In this document: piece after piece, positions 45,001 through 55,475 of the stretch
Layout of the letters: each line of letters starts with the position of its first letter
Position numbering within the stretch: the first letter of the stretch is position 1
Source: Romanomermis culicivorax
Taxonomy: Eukaryota; Nematoda; Enoplea; Mermithida; Mermithidae
NCBI GenBank assembly: GCA_963922205.1
Contig: CAWUHX010000018.1
Span: forward strand, 248,001 to 312,000
Length of the DNA: 64,000 nucleotides
Direction: 5' to 3'
Notes under the pieces: generated by a model
What the model saw: only the letters and a program-made list of their open reading frames with translations
Databases searched by the model: none
Told to the model about the DNA's origin: nothing
Position numbers and translations under genes: made by a program

Positions 45001-46675
45001 AAATAAGATTAATGTGCCTTAGGCTACACATTTTTCTACAGGATAAGCTCAACTAATTGAAATAAGAAAACATAGTGGAGCTATTTTGCGTATGACATTG
45101 TACTCATAATCATGCAAACATCAGCAATAATAGAAAACCGAAAGCGCGCTAATTTATAATAGCCAAATTGTCCTTTAATCAAAAGTTTATATCGAAAGAA
45201 ATTACAAAAGTATCTATGTAATGGCAGCCGGTACCATCAAATATTCTAAAGATTTTTTGATCATTCGTCATTTTATCACTGAACATTTGTTAGCCTACTC
45301 AACCAACTTCTAACAACTTATTGAGTTGAGAACTTTTTGTGTAGACTACTTTGACGACCATATATTAATTTTTGTCATTTTTTAATTTTTCTAGAATTTT
45401 ATGAAAAGCAGACTGTTGATAATCAGCATCCGTGCCATTGTTGAAATATTCATTTAACTGGACTGATTAGCTAATATTTGATTAGTAATGAATAAGTAAT
45501 AGCAAAAGTCAAACACTTTTTGCTGTGCAACAACTACTCTCCAAATAATTCTAATTCAGCATACTGACAGCTAATCCTCCAGCATTCCTGCCCTGAAGAA
45601 GATTCGAACCCGGATCATCTTGTCAGTTCGCGATGGTACCAGTATTGCTTTGGCGACCGCCCTACTTTGACGGCCGTCTTACTTTGGAGCCCCATTCTAC
45701 TGTGCTATTTCAACATTCATTCTAATCATCTATTCAGGTAAGAGGTGACTACCACCAAATTATTTTCTTGTCATATTAATTCTAAAGCACTTTCGGTTTC
45801 AAACAGAACAGTAAAATTCTTCGCACTTTCTTTACCAGCATGATGTTGAAGAAAATCATATTTGATTAGAGGCTTAGGCATAGGCTTAGCCTTAACGCTC
45901 AGTCATACTTCATCGTGCGGTACCGGCCGTTGCTGCCTGGGAAGTATGAATAGATTTTTCTAATTCCTGCAGTGCGGCACGGTAGCGCTTTCAAAGTTCA
46001 ACTCTAACGAAATTTTCGAACAACTCATGTGTTACAAAACTGTAATATGTTGTTGCTATAACATATTGATGCATACTATAATATCTGTATGTGCAGTTCA
46101 ATCATATTTTTGATATGAATTGTGAATTATGACACTTTTCAAGCATTATTTTATCATGCCTCTTGATAATCCATGCACAACATAGAAATCCTGTGGGGAC
46201 TCAGCCAGTACAAGCCGCATGTTTTTCAACCTATATTAGCCAAATATGAGAAATTATTTGCTTGGACAGCATCCCCTTAACATACTATATAGACATCGTA
46301 GTAAAAATATATAGCCTCAGTAAATGCAGCGTATCACACTCAATTTGTGATGAAAAACAGTGTCGTTTTTTTATTCGATTCACAAGGTTTTGCGCTTCAA
46401 AAAAAGCTGCAGATTGTGTTTGGTATACTGTATTCAGCGCCCCAAAATCAAAATTTTTGTTCAACGCTAAATTTTTCTCAGGTTTTTTTCATTTTTTTCA
46501 TTTTTCACTCCCGAGGCGGATTTTGCCAAGGAATTCAGCTAATGCAGTCAAAAAGTGCATCCATTTTTCACCAGAATGCTTTTCATCGCATCAAATGACC
46601 TAGCATGTTGTATTTTTGAAATTTTTTTTTTAAATTCATTTTTTTTGCTTTCCAGGTTGATTTATTATTTAGACA
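45001..46675. other. Intergenic with tRNA-like and telomere-like traces
   Basis: No protein gene recognised. It contains the tRNA-like sequence at 45590-45690 and a degenerate pair of telomeric hexamers (GGCTTAGGCATAGGCTTAG) near 45873-45892. Frames near 46262-46603 are Phe-rich and probably not coding, though the piggyBac remnant may have begun here. Confidence 0.4.
45590..45690 (-). ncRNA. tRNA-like SINE or pseudo-tRNA
   Basis: The minus strand carries GGGTTCGAATC, an almost perfect pol III B box / T-arm. About 45-50 nt upstream is GGTCGCCAAAGCAATACTGG, a fair A box / D-arm match. The acceptor and T stems do not pair, so it is not a working tRNA. A tRNA-derived SINE head or an old pseudogene fits best. 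Confidence 0.35.
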
Positions 46676-47409
46676 ATGTCCAAACGACTACCAGGCGAAG
46701 CCCAACAAGGCCGTTTATTTACACTTTCAACGCACCATCATGACTCGCAAATTTCCGAAGGACGCAATGGAAAACCCATGATAATTTTGGATTACAATAA
46801 ATCAAAAGGAGGCGTCGATGCATTTGATATGATGATTGCCAAATATTCATGTAAGAAAATTGAGTATTTACAAAAATTATGTTGTTTCTATGTTTTCTTT
46901 TTTCAGCAAAACTTCGAAATTGTCATTTGCCTATGCCCATTTTTTCTGGATTTTGGACATGGCTGCATTGAATGCATACCGTGTTTATCAAATTCGTAAT
47001 TTTGAAGATATTGGCGAAAGTATTCAAGGAATGAGTCGAAAGGGGAGAATGTCGAAGACTCATGGTAAAATTCTTGTTTATTTATTTTTTTGTGATTTTT
47101 ATTCTTATTTTTTCTTTTTTTAGGGTCAAATTTTTATGCCTGCTGTCTAATTTGTTGATGCACCCACAACAAAATGTCCGAAGCCAGTCCAATCAGTGGT
47201 ATGCGAAAAACATCCAAAAAATCAACAAATTGCATGATGAAATTGCTGAAAAATACAAAAGAGGACCAAAAGCACCAAGTGCAGCACCCAAATTTGAAGA
47301 TAAATGGATTCCAATAACAAGATGCATTCCCTGTGGAAAAAAAGTGATCCAAAAACGAAAACATGCTGCCAAAAATGGCACAAATTGGTTTGTCACCACC
47401 ATTCTTTGA
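46676..47409 (+). pseudogene. piggyBac-type transposase remnant (C-terminal part)
   Basis: The first block contains STHHHDSQISE and then ILDYNKSKGGVDAFD, followed by KYSC: this is the piggyBac (DDE_Tnp_1_7) region with the last catalytic Asp in YNKSKGGVD. After an intron-like gap with a frame problem near 46,850-46,905 comes WILDMAALNAYRVYQ, a family hallmark. A further exon (about 47123-47409) ends with CIPCGKK, a fragment of the C-terminal Cys-rich domain. The N-terminal two thirds, including the first two Asp, are missing and the frames do not join cleanly, so it is a dead remnant. No TTAA-flanked ends were found. Confidence 0.75.
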
Positions 47410-48215
47410 TTTCTTGCCATGATTGTTGGGTTTAGATACTTGATTTACGCGTAATTTTATATTTTTATTGTTAAAATAAATAATAAAACAGTTTTCATGC
47501 AGCTTTCTTAACAGAAAAACAGAAAAATAGAGGAGGTGTTCGACACCCTGATTAGTACATTAAGGGTAGTTTTAATGCTACCTCTTTGACTCAAGTATGC
47601 TTCGTTTGGAGAGATTGTAGGGTATCATTTTTATTCTTATGATGACTTTCTCTTCTCTCTTGATCATTTTTTCCTTCATCATCTCAATTATTGTTGGGGT
47701 GTCAGATCAGTTGGGGGATCAATATCCCCAACCCCCGCTACATTCTGAAAAATCCATGATGGACAAGTTTTGGCCATGCACTTAGAAATTTTCCCAGTGG
47801 AGTTTTTTCTGAATTTTATCCCAGAGGATATTATTAATGACATTTTCAGAAGTAGATTTTCAGGAGTATCATAGGTGGCGTGATAGCAACAACTTATAAT
47901 ATACTTGGCTCCCAAATTTCATGTTCCCCCACCCTAGAGCTCGGGTTTTTTGCATAATTTCGAGCATAGGGGCAAACTATGGGGTGCCTTTTGTCATTTC
48001 ACCTCTATCTGCAAGTTGTGCTCAGTGGGGCCCCAAAAACATGCAAAAAATGCAATTTTTGAGGGTCCCCAGTACCAATATGCCCCACAATGTGTGTGAC
48101 ATATCCAAGCTTCATACATCGGCCTAAGCATCTTGAGTAGTAAGGCCGGACCGTATAGGTCGTGCGGTTAAGGATACCCCTATCTTTTGTGTACGACCTA
48201 TAATTTGTCATTTTT
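47410..48215. other. Intergenic, nothing recognised
   Basis: AT-rich spacer after the transposase remnant, with no structure beyond short homopolymers. Confidence 0.35.
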
Positions 48216-48370
48216 GGTCGATTTATAGGTCCTACAGTAAACATATACAGTCGACTTTTGGTCGATTTATAGGTCGTACAGTAAACATATACAGTCCACT
48301 TTTGGCGGATTTATAGGTCATACAGTAAACATATACAGTCAATTTCTTCGTCAATTTATAGGTCGTACGG
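48216..48370 (+). repeat. Tandem repeat, 44-45 bp unit
   Basis: About 3.4 copies of a unit beginning GGTCGATTTATAGGTCGTAC and containing CAGTAAACATATACAGTC. Units start near 48216, 48260, 48304 and 48349. Confidence 0.8.
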
Positions 48371-48479
48371 TTAAGTATACAGGTTCTAGAGTTACCATAA
48401 TAGTGGAATTACGGTAATTTTCGATTATGGTAATAGGGAATTAGGGTAATAGGTGTGTTACTGTAGATGAAAAAGGAAA

Positions 48480-49370
48480 ATCAATGATGAACGAAAAATG
48501 GAAAAAGGAAAACTAAAATGAACAAAAAATGGAAAAAGAAATAGAAAGAGATCGTGTGTAAAATTGGCTTCCCCCGTGGGCAGAGGAAGCCTTTCAAAAA
48601 TTTGCGCCCTTGGACCCCCTTTGTCAAAAGGGCGCCACCTGCAGGCGTAAATATGTTCGGAGGTCCCATTCCTGAACGATTGTTCAAGTCAATAAATGTC
48701 AGAACGGTCAGATTGGTCAGTAATGGTCTGTTTAATGAGTAAAATCTCGAGAGAGTCAATACGCAATGAAACATTATCCTTACGGGTGCATGCGTATAAA
48801 ATTTGATGGTCTGCCAAAAACAGCCAAGGTCTTTTATAGAAAATGACCAGAACAAGCCGGTCGTAAAAAGCGTGTCAAAAATTTGATGAGTTAAAATCTT
48901 TACATATCAAAAAAGAAATTTTTAATTCGATGCAACATTCTAGCTTATTATTATAAAACTTTTGAAACACTATTTTATTTTGGTTTATCGCCAAAATACT
49001 GTAGTCTAAATACAAAAATAATGATAACGTGAACAAAAAATGGAAAACAAAATAGAAAGAAAGAAAGCATTTATAAAAATGGCTCCCTCCACCCACGGAG
49101 GAAGTCGTTCGAAAAAACGCCCTCGGGCTCCAAAATAAGAGGTGCACCGTCTGCAGGTTAACAGAATAGCTAATTGGAAGCCCTGCATACTGAACGATCA
49201 TCTAAATTAGTACAGTTTTTTAGATCAGAATGCTCAATTCCACATATAAAAAATCTAAGAGTTTATAAAACTTGAAACATTATTCCTACGGGTTTATACT
49301 TATAAGGTCGTAAATGACCAAATTCTTTTATAGAAAAATGACCCAAAAGAGTGGGGCATAAAGCCCATGT
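48480..49370 (+). repeat. Diverged direct duplication, about 530-bp period
   Basis: Two related blocks (about 48485-48860 and 49020-49370). Each has ATGGAAAAAGAAATAGAAAGA-like purine-rich sequence, a GC-richer middle (GGAAG, GGGC, ACCTGCAGG / GTCTGCAGG), CTGAACGAT and a tail with CTTTTATAGAAAA and ATGACC. No coding content was recognised. Confidence 0.6.
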
Positions 49371-49705
49371 AGAAAAGTGAGCACTTGAGATGAAAAAATA
49401 TTCTAGATGTAAAAAAGTAATTGATACTACAAAAATATTTGAAGAAAAGAAAGAAAAAGAAGAAAAGAAAAGAAAAGAACTAAATCATCAAGGGTAGCCA
49501 TACATGAAGGTTACTCTGCATATAGAAAATTGATACATTATATTGCATAATGATTTATGCAGGTAGCTACGATTTTGTATACAGAGTGTTTTCCAGAGCA
49601 AACATAGAAAGGTTAGACAGCTGAAGCCATTTAGATCGTAAAACCAATTAGAAATGCTAGAAAAGGTCAAAGGTTCTATAAAACAGGGTAGCAAGAGACG
49701 CTTTA

Positions 49706-49865
49706 CCAAAATAATTAAGGTGGCGATTATTGTTATTTTGATAGTTTTCTAGAATAACCTAGAACCTAAAGCCTTTAAAGAGATGCAATACCAAAACAAT
49801 TAAGGTGGTGATTATTGTTATTTTGATAGTTTTCTAGAACAACCTAGAGTCAAGAACCTTTAAAG
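49706..49865 (+). repeat. Two-copy tandem repeat, 85 bp
   Basis: Two copies beginning CCAAAATAATTAAGGTGG / CCAAAACAATTAAGGTGG and sharing GATTATTGTTATTTTGATAG. It lies just left of the GC-rich island and may belong to the outer part of the Polinton, but I could not show a terminal repeat. Confidence 0.75.
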
Positions 49866-49999
49866 AAAAACCGAAAAGATTCAACCAAAAAGCAGAAAAA
49901 ACTGGAAAAGGCTTAATGAGGGTAAAGAGGTATAAATAGAAAAAATAGAAGAAGAAGAACCATTCTTATTTTTGTACTTGGGCGCGACACCTGAGACTA

Positions 50000-50450
50000 C
50001 CAATGGAGGCCCTATTCGTTACGTTTATTTCGGTGTTAAGAGCCGCCTACAAGGTTTACGGTACGATGATTTTACAAATATTTTGATTTAAAAGTTAATA
50101 TGGATACTATTTTATAATAATATTATTAATTTAGAACCGTTTTTAATGACGGCTGACATCGACGCGTGGGCTTTTGGGAGGAGGTGTCGGCAGACTTCAA
50201 GAGCTGGTGGAAAAGCCAGCGAGGGGTTGAATATCCGGCTAGACAGAAACCCTTTTAGGGTTTTATGAAACGTCTATGCCAGATGTTCGAAAACCCTTTG
50301 CTGGCTGACGGCCACCTAGCCTCGCACCGGTGGAACATCCTCCCCCAGGTGGGAGGGCTGAATGGGGAAACACTGATGATTGCTATGTCGAGGAGAGGAT
50401 AGGACTGGCGCTACCGTGCTTCTAGTAAGTTCTGATGCCATAGTTAAACC
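50000..50450. other. GC-rich, hairpin-rich island, unassigned
   Basis: From about 50,140 the sequence is much richer in G and C than the roughly 30% GC on either side. It contains several stem-loops, for example AAACCCTTTTAGGGTTTT near 50247-50264 and CCTCCCCCAGGTGGGAGG near 50339-50356, the latter followed by GCTGAATGGGG. A 40-codon ATG frame starts at 50141 (MTADIDAWAFGRR). This could be a structured RNA, a foreign insert, or a transposon UTR. I checked for tRNA, hammerhead and C/D snoRNA patterns and could not assign it. Confidence 0.35.
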
Positions 50451-50948
50451 ACGTCGTAGATATATAAACTTTATATTTAATGAGAGCAAAAATTATTATA
50501 AGCTTTTACTACAATATTTCAAGATAAATATGTGTAAGTTAAATTGTGCTAGCCGCAGTATGTTACAGATTTTTAATTCATGTATATTAATGTATGGTAT
50601 ATAGCTGAGTTGTCTAAAACTTACCAAAGAACGTTTCTAGAATATTCTAGAAGTTTTCAATTATTTACACAATTTTATATGATAAAAATTTATGATAAAA
50701 TAAAGACTATTGATAGATCTTGTACCTATTACTTAGCAGTTAAAATGATATATTAGAGTAAAAGTTTTTTTGTTTAACTAAAATAGTTATTAAATTTTGT
50801 AAAAATTTTAGTGGATATGCCTGAAACCTTTAGCGAGGTCTGCGACGGCGGCGGTGGCAGTGGCTGCGTATGTATATAGTATCTATGTAAGTAAAAATTT
50901 TTGCAAAATTTTTGAAACTTAATGTTTTTATTTTTTAGGTAAAATTTG

Positions 50949-50981
<33 letters not shown>

Positions 50982-51529
50982 TTTATTTTGTTTTAAATTT
51001 TGTATATATATGTATATTTTATTCTATTTTGTTTCAAAAAAAAATTAAATTGAATTAAAATTAATAAAATTTTTATTTATTGCGTTTAATAGTAGAGGTA
51101 ATTTCATTAGAGTTCTACTATGGGTGTGTGTGTGTGTGTATGTGTGCATCAACTTTTGGAATATAAAAATGGGTTTACTGTAGCCAGATAGTTAGAGATG
51201 TACGAGTAAACGATATGTAGAGAACATGTACAAAATTGCATAAAGTATAGTGGTGTTACTATTGAGAATTGTTGCTGTATTATATAGCTTTCTACAGGTC
51301 TTAGGGTAAAAAAGAACGTGCAAGATAATTACATAGTACTGTAGAACTAAAGGAGAAAATAAAGGAAATAAGGAGTAATAAAAGGAAGTTCATTTATAAT
51401 TAGGGATTAATTAAAAGAATATTTCTAAACAATAGCTAAGGAGAAGGGTTGTATAAACAACAACAACTATAAGTGATTTTTATTATTATAAGAAAAATGG
51501 GATGAAATGTACATATAAATATAACGTAT
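50451..51529. other. AT-rich left flank of Polinton genes with microsatellites
   Basis: No gene recognised. It includes a (TA)n run at about 50950-50976 and a (TG)n run at about 51125-51144. This is the region beyond the 3' end of the major capsid gene, so it probably contains the element's outer sequence; its terminal repeat could not be defined. Confidence 0.4.
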
Positions 51530-52928
51530 TTAAATACTATAATCCATAAAGGTTTCACGATTTTTATCAATCATTACGAGAGAGTCAAATTCTGCGTATA
51601 TAAGTGCTTCAATACGGCCATCTGGTATATCCTCTCCAAAATTCATCTGTAAACTGGTGGTTCCTTCACGTACGAGTTCCCAAAAATTACCATCCATACC
51701 GCAAGGAGTCAAATCAAAAACAAAAACCGTGTTATGCATTGTAAAAGAATTTCGAGTAATTTCATTACCCTTGTTATCTGTACCAATTCCTACACCCTCA
51801 AATAATTGTATAAAAGTGCGCAAATATTTGTTTTCTTTAAAATTTAACATATGCGGCGTTGTAGGTAATGTTGTGGTACCGCTTGTTATTTTAATTTCGT
51901 TTAATCCGAAATCCTTAAAATTGAAGGGACTTTGATAATAATCACCCCTAGCAGCCGCACCATCAACGAGCGCCACAACGAGACGAGGAGGTAAAGGACC
52001 TGTGAACAATGAGTTCAGAGGAGCTGAGCGACGACTAGTTGTTATGTATAGACTTGTAACATGACATCGACGAATAGGGTATTTTGCAGCTGTATTTTGT
52101 AACATGGATTCAATAGCTAGATTGATATTATCTGCAACTTCAACTTTTTTAATAAATAAAGACATGCTTTTAACCTCGATTTTATAAGCTTCGTTGTCAG
52201 TAGATATAAATTTTTGCAAGCAAAAGTCATCGCTATGTCTGTATAAATCAATTTTCAAAGTACATTGATTCAATAGAAAACGTTCTTGCATAAATAGATC
52301 AGCATGTATAGGAGCCATTAATTCAACAACTGCACTGTTTTTGAACATCTGAACTCTTTCCAAAGCACCCTTGTTTTTCTTTATATCAAGAACATCACCA
52401 TTTTCAAAAGCATAACCAGCAGCTGCAACATGTGTCGACTTAGCATCACGACCATAGTTCAATTCCGTTTCCAAATAAGATTTCTAAGCATATCTATCTC
52501 CAATAAAATGATAAAATGTTAAAATTAAAAAAATGTGAACATACATTTAATTATAAAACTTACCTATCAGATATTAATTTTCCATTTAAGTACATCTTGA
52601 TCTGTTTGAAAAATATTTTGCCGATCAAATTAATTGGCGCCACAACGTTACCCTTGAGATTGTTGTTGGCATCAGCTGTTAAAGTGCAAGCAGTGCCATT
52701 AGCTTTCGTAATTCGAATAGTAAAATATATAAAATTTTTTGATAAGTCCAACATATATGAATCAGGTGAAATAACAAACTCGTAAGGTCCTTCATTAGTA
52801 CAAGGATTTTGTAACTGAATTTCAGACCAAAAACTTCTACGAATATCAATTTGTGTTGGAGGTACGGTAAATAAATCTAACTCCGTTTTACTACTAGGAG
52901 ACAACGCAGCATCAATAAATTTACTCAT
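51530..52928 (-). pseudogene. MCP: Polinton major capsid protein, one nonsense codon
   Basis: Exon 1 (52928-52564) encodes MSKFIDAALSPSSKTELDLF onward and ends at GTAAGT. Exon 2 starts near 52493 and runs to 51530. The protein is of the double-jelly-roll major capsid type found in Polintons and related viruses; segments such as LIGKIFFKQIKMYLNGKLIS and KSYLETELNYG are characteristic. With the best acceptor, a TAG lies at 52486-52484, three codons into exon 2, where relatives have an aromatic residue. The rest of the frame is open for over 310 codons. The lesion may be recent, or a different splice could avoid it, but I found none. Confidence 0.8.
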
Positions 52929-53467
52929 TTTGAATAGATATCCTTGAAACCGACTACTCTATGTGGAGTCTTTTTTAAGAATGAGGAATGTCATTTCAGG
53001 TTTTTACGTTTATGTTGTTTTTGATGCTGATGCTGTTGACGATGACCATCATTTAACTTTTTATTGCTTTTTTAATGTATCGTAGAATTTATATGTTTAC
53101 GCTTCCCTAAACCTTTTCCTTTATGAATGCCTTGGCATGTTTCCTGTAATAAGTTGCCAGCTGCGTTTCATCCATGCTCAGCAACACTTTCTTTAAAAGA
53201 ACGACCTTCTACAACATCGCCTGCAATTTTGGAACCTGCAGCAAGTGCATGCTTTCCTGCAGATTTTAACAAAGGCATAGCTAGACACCACAAACTCTTA
53301 AAAAAATTACCAACTCCAGCTCCTTGATGTCTATAATAATATGGGTATGCTGCTCAGAAACCTAAGGTACCACCTAACTGAAATTGATTATCTTGAATGC
53401 TATGTTGATTAATTTTGATCCAGTAATCAACCATTTCAGGGATAAATAGGGTATGCATATTTTGCAT
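52925..53467 (-). pseudogene. Small Polinton virion-type protein, four in-frame stops
   Basis: A frame of 181 codons from ATG at 53467 to the TGA at 52925, which overlaps the start of the major capsid gene. It contains GAGVGNFFKSL, LLKSAGKHALAAGSKIAGD and VVEGRSFKESV, the amphipathic, Gly/Ala/Lys-rich pattern of small adenovirus-like core or cement-type proteins common in Polintons. In-frame stops are TGA at 53356, TGA at 53170, TAA at 53074 and TGA at 52993. The exact role is unknown; membrane- or DNA-binding in the virion is inference. Confidence 0.6.
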
Positions 53468-53588
53468 TGAAAATCAAAAGGAACAACTAAATGAATTAAT
53501 TATTTAAGAGCGTTTGCAAAAATTCAACCTGACGACAACGTGTCCAAATGCAAATGAATGAATGAATAAATAAAATTTGATCCTATGA

Positions 53589-54506
53589 TTATAGGAATAA
53601 AGGAGTATGTTGCCGGAAATGTAATTTAACTATAACATTCCCAAACTGAAAGGGTATAAGCTCATTCAAACTGTTTTTTATATCAATCTCGAGTACTGTA
53701 ATTTTTTTTAATTGAATGGGTATATAGTGAGGTGTTTCATATAATCGACTCACATTATCTTTGTATTTTCCGTGAACATTTACTATACGTAAAAGCGGTG
53801 CTAAAGTATTTCCAACAATCTGATTTTCAATAATATTACAGTAAACATAAAAACTTTGTAAATCATTCAAATTTGGTGGCTGAATGCCTAACATGTATAA
53901 ATGATTAGTTCCAGGCTCGGCAAGAAAAACAGCTTTGGATGGTGGAATATGTGTGTTAGAATTTTTTGGGAATTTCTCTCCAACAGTATATAAGTTAATA
54001 TTCACAGCTCTATTTAAAAAATCATCGGCAGTTGCATAGGCAGCAGTATTGGTAGCGCTAAATCCGAGAAGCTCCATTAACCGTTTGCTTATATCGATTT
54101 TACGTAAGATTGTACCACTTTTTATTTTCAAATTAACTAATCCTCTACCATGTTCATCGTATGAAAACATGATTTCAATGTTAGTTCGGGCAATAGCCGC
54201 TCCAATTTTTGCATTCAACTCTTCAATTAATTCAGATACGGTAAAGTAATGTTTTTCAAAAACTATTACTTTAATTTTTTTGACCTTATTTCCAACACCA
54301 TCCATAATTAACGTTATTACATTATCTCCACCATGATTGGTAAATGTAGCCCAACTATAGGGGTATATTATTTCACTTAGCCCTACCTCCCAACTTCCAT
54401 CTAGTTTTAAACGGTGAGGTAGATGGGCTGAAAAATCAGAGGGCTTGTTTCCATTTTCGCAATTACTAGGTAATGTGATATAAAATTGATCTTCAAAGAT
54501 TGTCAT
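53589..54506 (-). CDS. Polinton minor capsid (penton-type) protein
   Basis: An intact frame of 305 residues. The N-terminal LPSNCENGNKPSDFSAHLP followed by LDGSWEVGLSEIIYPYSW is the signature of the Polinton minor capsid protein, a jelly-roll protein thought to form capsid vertices. The middle and C-terminal parts (GIQPPNLNDLQSFYVYC; NVHGKYKDNVSRLYETPHYIP) also match the family pattern. ATG at 54506 is the natural start. It lies between the protease and the broken small virion gene, on the same strand, in usual Polinton order. Confidence 0.88.
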   Translation of the reverse strand: MTIFEDQFYITLPSNCENGNKPSDFSAHLPHRLKLDGSWEVGLSEIIYPYSWATFTNHGGDNVITLIMDGVGNKVKKIKVIVFEKHYFTVSELIEELNAKIGAAIARTNIEIMFSYDEHGRGLVNLKIKSGTILRKIDISKRLMELLGFSATNTAAYATADDFLNRAVNINLYTVGEKFPKNSNTHIPPSKAVFLAEPGTNHLYMLGIQPPNLNDLQSFYVYCNIIENQIVGNTLAPLLRIVNVHGKYKDNVSRLYETPHYIPIQLKKITVLEIDIKNSLNELIPFQFGNVIVKLHFRQHTPLFL

Positions 54507-54968
54507 TATTTATAATGTTGTTTGTTGTTGCTGTAGGTACGGTCTTCAGTGAATTAGATGACTGTAATACTGTCGGCACAGGGCTAGGTAATGAATATCC
54601 TATACAAGCGCACAAAAGGCCAACCCACAATTGTGTATTATTATTGTAGAGAGATAAATTTATTTTAGCTGTAATGACTACAATGTATATTAGTATGACC
54701 TGACTGAAGAAAACCACTCGGTTTCAAGGTAGACGTTTTCCAAAAAACTCCTAAATGCTAATGCGAGACATTTCTGAATGCGTACTATTACTACTATCCA
54801 TTTCAAAATAAAAAATTTTTTATTTAACAACTAAACACTCAATTATAAATTTATAAGAAGGCGGAGCTACTAAAGTAACCAATAAAATTATACAAAAATA
54901 CAAAGGAGGTGGAGCTATCAAAGTGACGTAAAAATTATATATAAATACATAAAGAAGGAGTTAACTTT
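54507..54968 (-). promoter_or_regulatory. Spacer upstream of minor capsid gene, with repeated phrase
   Basis: Between the protease stop and the minor capsid start. It holds a two-copy phrase of about 50 bp (near 54858-54903 and 54904-54950): GGCGGAGCTACTAAAGTAACC and GGTGGAGCTATCAAAGTGAC. A related GGAGGAGTTATAA / GGAGGAGCTATG phrase lies upstream of the polymerase and the 348-residue gene, so it may be a shared promoter element; this is inference. A hydrophobic frame of about 74 codons (54717-54493) lacks an ATG and is doubtful. Confidence 0.35.
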
Positions 54969-55475
54969 TTACAAACGTGTACATAATTCATTTCGCAAGT
55001 GACCTTTTACAGAAAATTTACAATGAAAAAACTTACAAACCAATTTATCATTATAAACAAAATTTGTGTTACTGAAACTTTTAAACATTTTATACATAGG
55101 AACATGTCGCACTTTATAATGCAAAAAATATAAAGTATATATACCACAAACTCTACTATTAAAACTTTGTAAATGTTTCTTATTTGTATATATTATTAAA
55201 GCATTTTTGTTAAAATAGTTTATAAAAGCAGGAATAATTGGTGGTAAACCATAAGAATCAAAATAATATACAGAGTTAGCTTTATCAAAATACATAGCTA
55301 TCCAATGACTTCCTTTTTGAAAAGATGTATCGGTGTTTGCAATTAAAGCCGCAGGTCTTTTAACTATCTTCAGTAGAGTATCGCAAGCAAAAACCCCTAA
55401 AAAATTTTCTGATAATAGCGCATCTTGTTGAACATAATATGTCAATTCAAAGTTGTTCACCATAATCGTTGTCAT
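54969..55475 (-). CDS. PRO: Adenain-like cysteine protease
   Basis: An intact frame of 168 residues from ATG at 55475. It has the catalytic pattern of the adenovirus-type maturation protease (peptidase family C5): His in [10 protein letters not shown], Asp in YYFDSYG, and the Gln/Cys pair in [16 protein letters not shown]. Length is typical of Polinton proteases. Its first 29 bases overlap the 3' end of the integrase frame. Its role would be processing of capsid precursors in the particle. Confidence 0.9.
   Translation of the reverse strand: MTTIMVNNFELTYYVQQDALLSENFLGVFACDTLLKIVKRPAALIANTDTSFQKGSHWIAMYFDKANSVYYFDSYGLPPIIPAFINYFNKNALIIYTNKKHLQSFNSRVCGIYTLYFLHYKVRHVPMYKMFKSFSNTNFVYNDKLVCKFFHCKFSVKGHLRNELCTRL

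Noticed and set aside
46262..46603. 113-codon plus-strand frame before the piggyBac remnant
   Set aside because: Phe/Ser-rich, no transposase motif, and overlapping frames are equally open.
50370..50450. Possible hammerhead ribozyme or C/D snoRNA from CTGATGA at about 50373 and CTGATG at about 50432
   Set aside because: No properly placed GAAA and stems for a hammerhead, and no matching C box with a terminal stem for a snoRNA.
54493..54717. 74-codon hydrophobic frame overlapping the minor capsid start
   Set aside because: No ATG, overlaps a certain gene by 14 bases, and no known relative.
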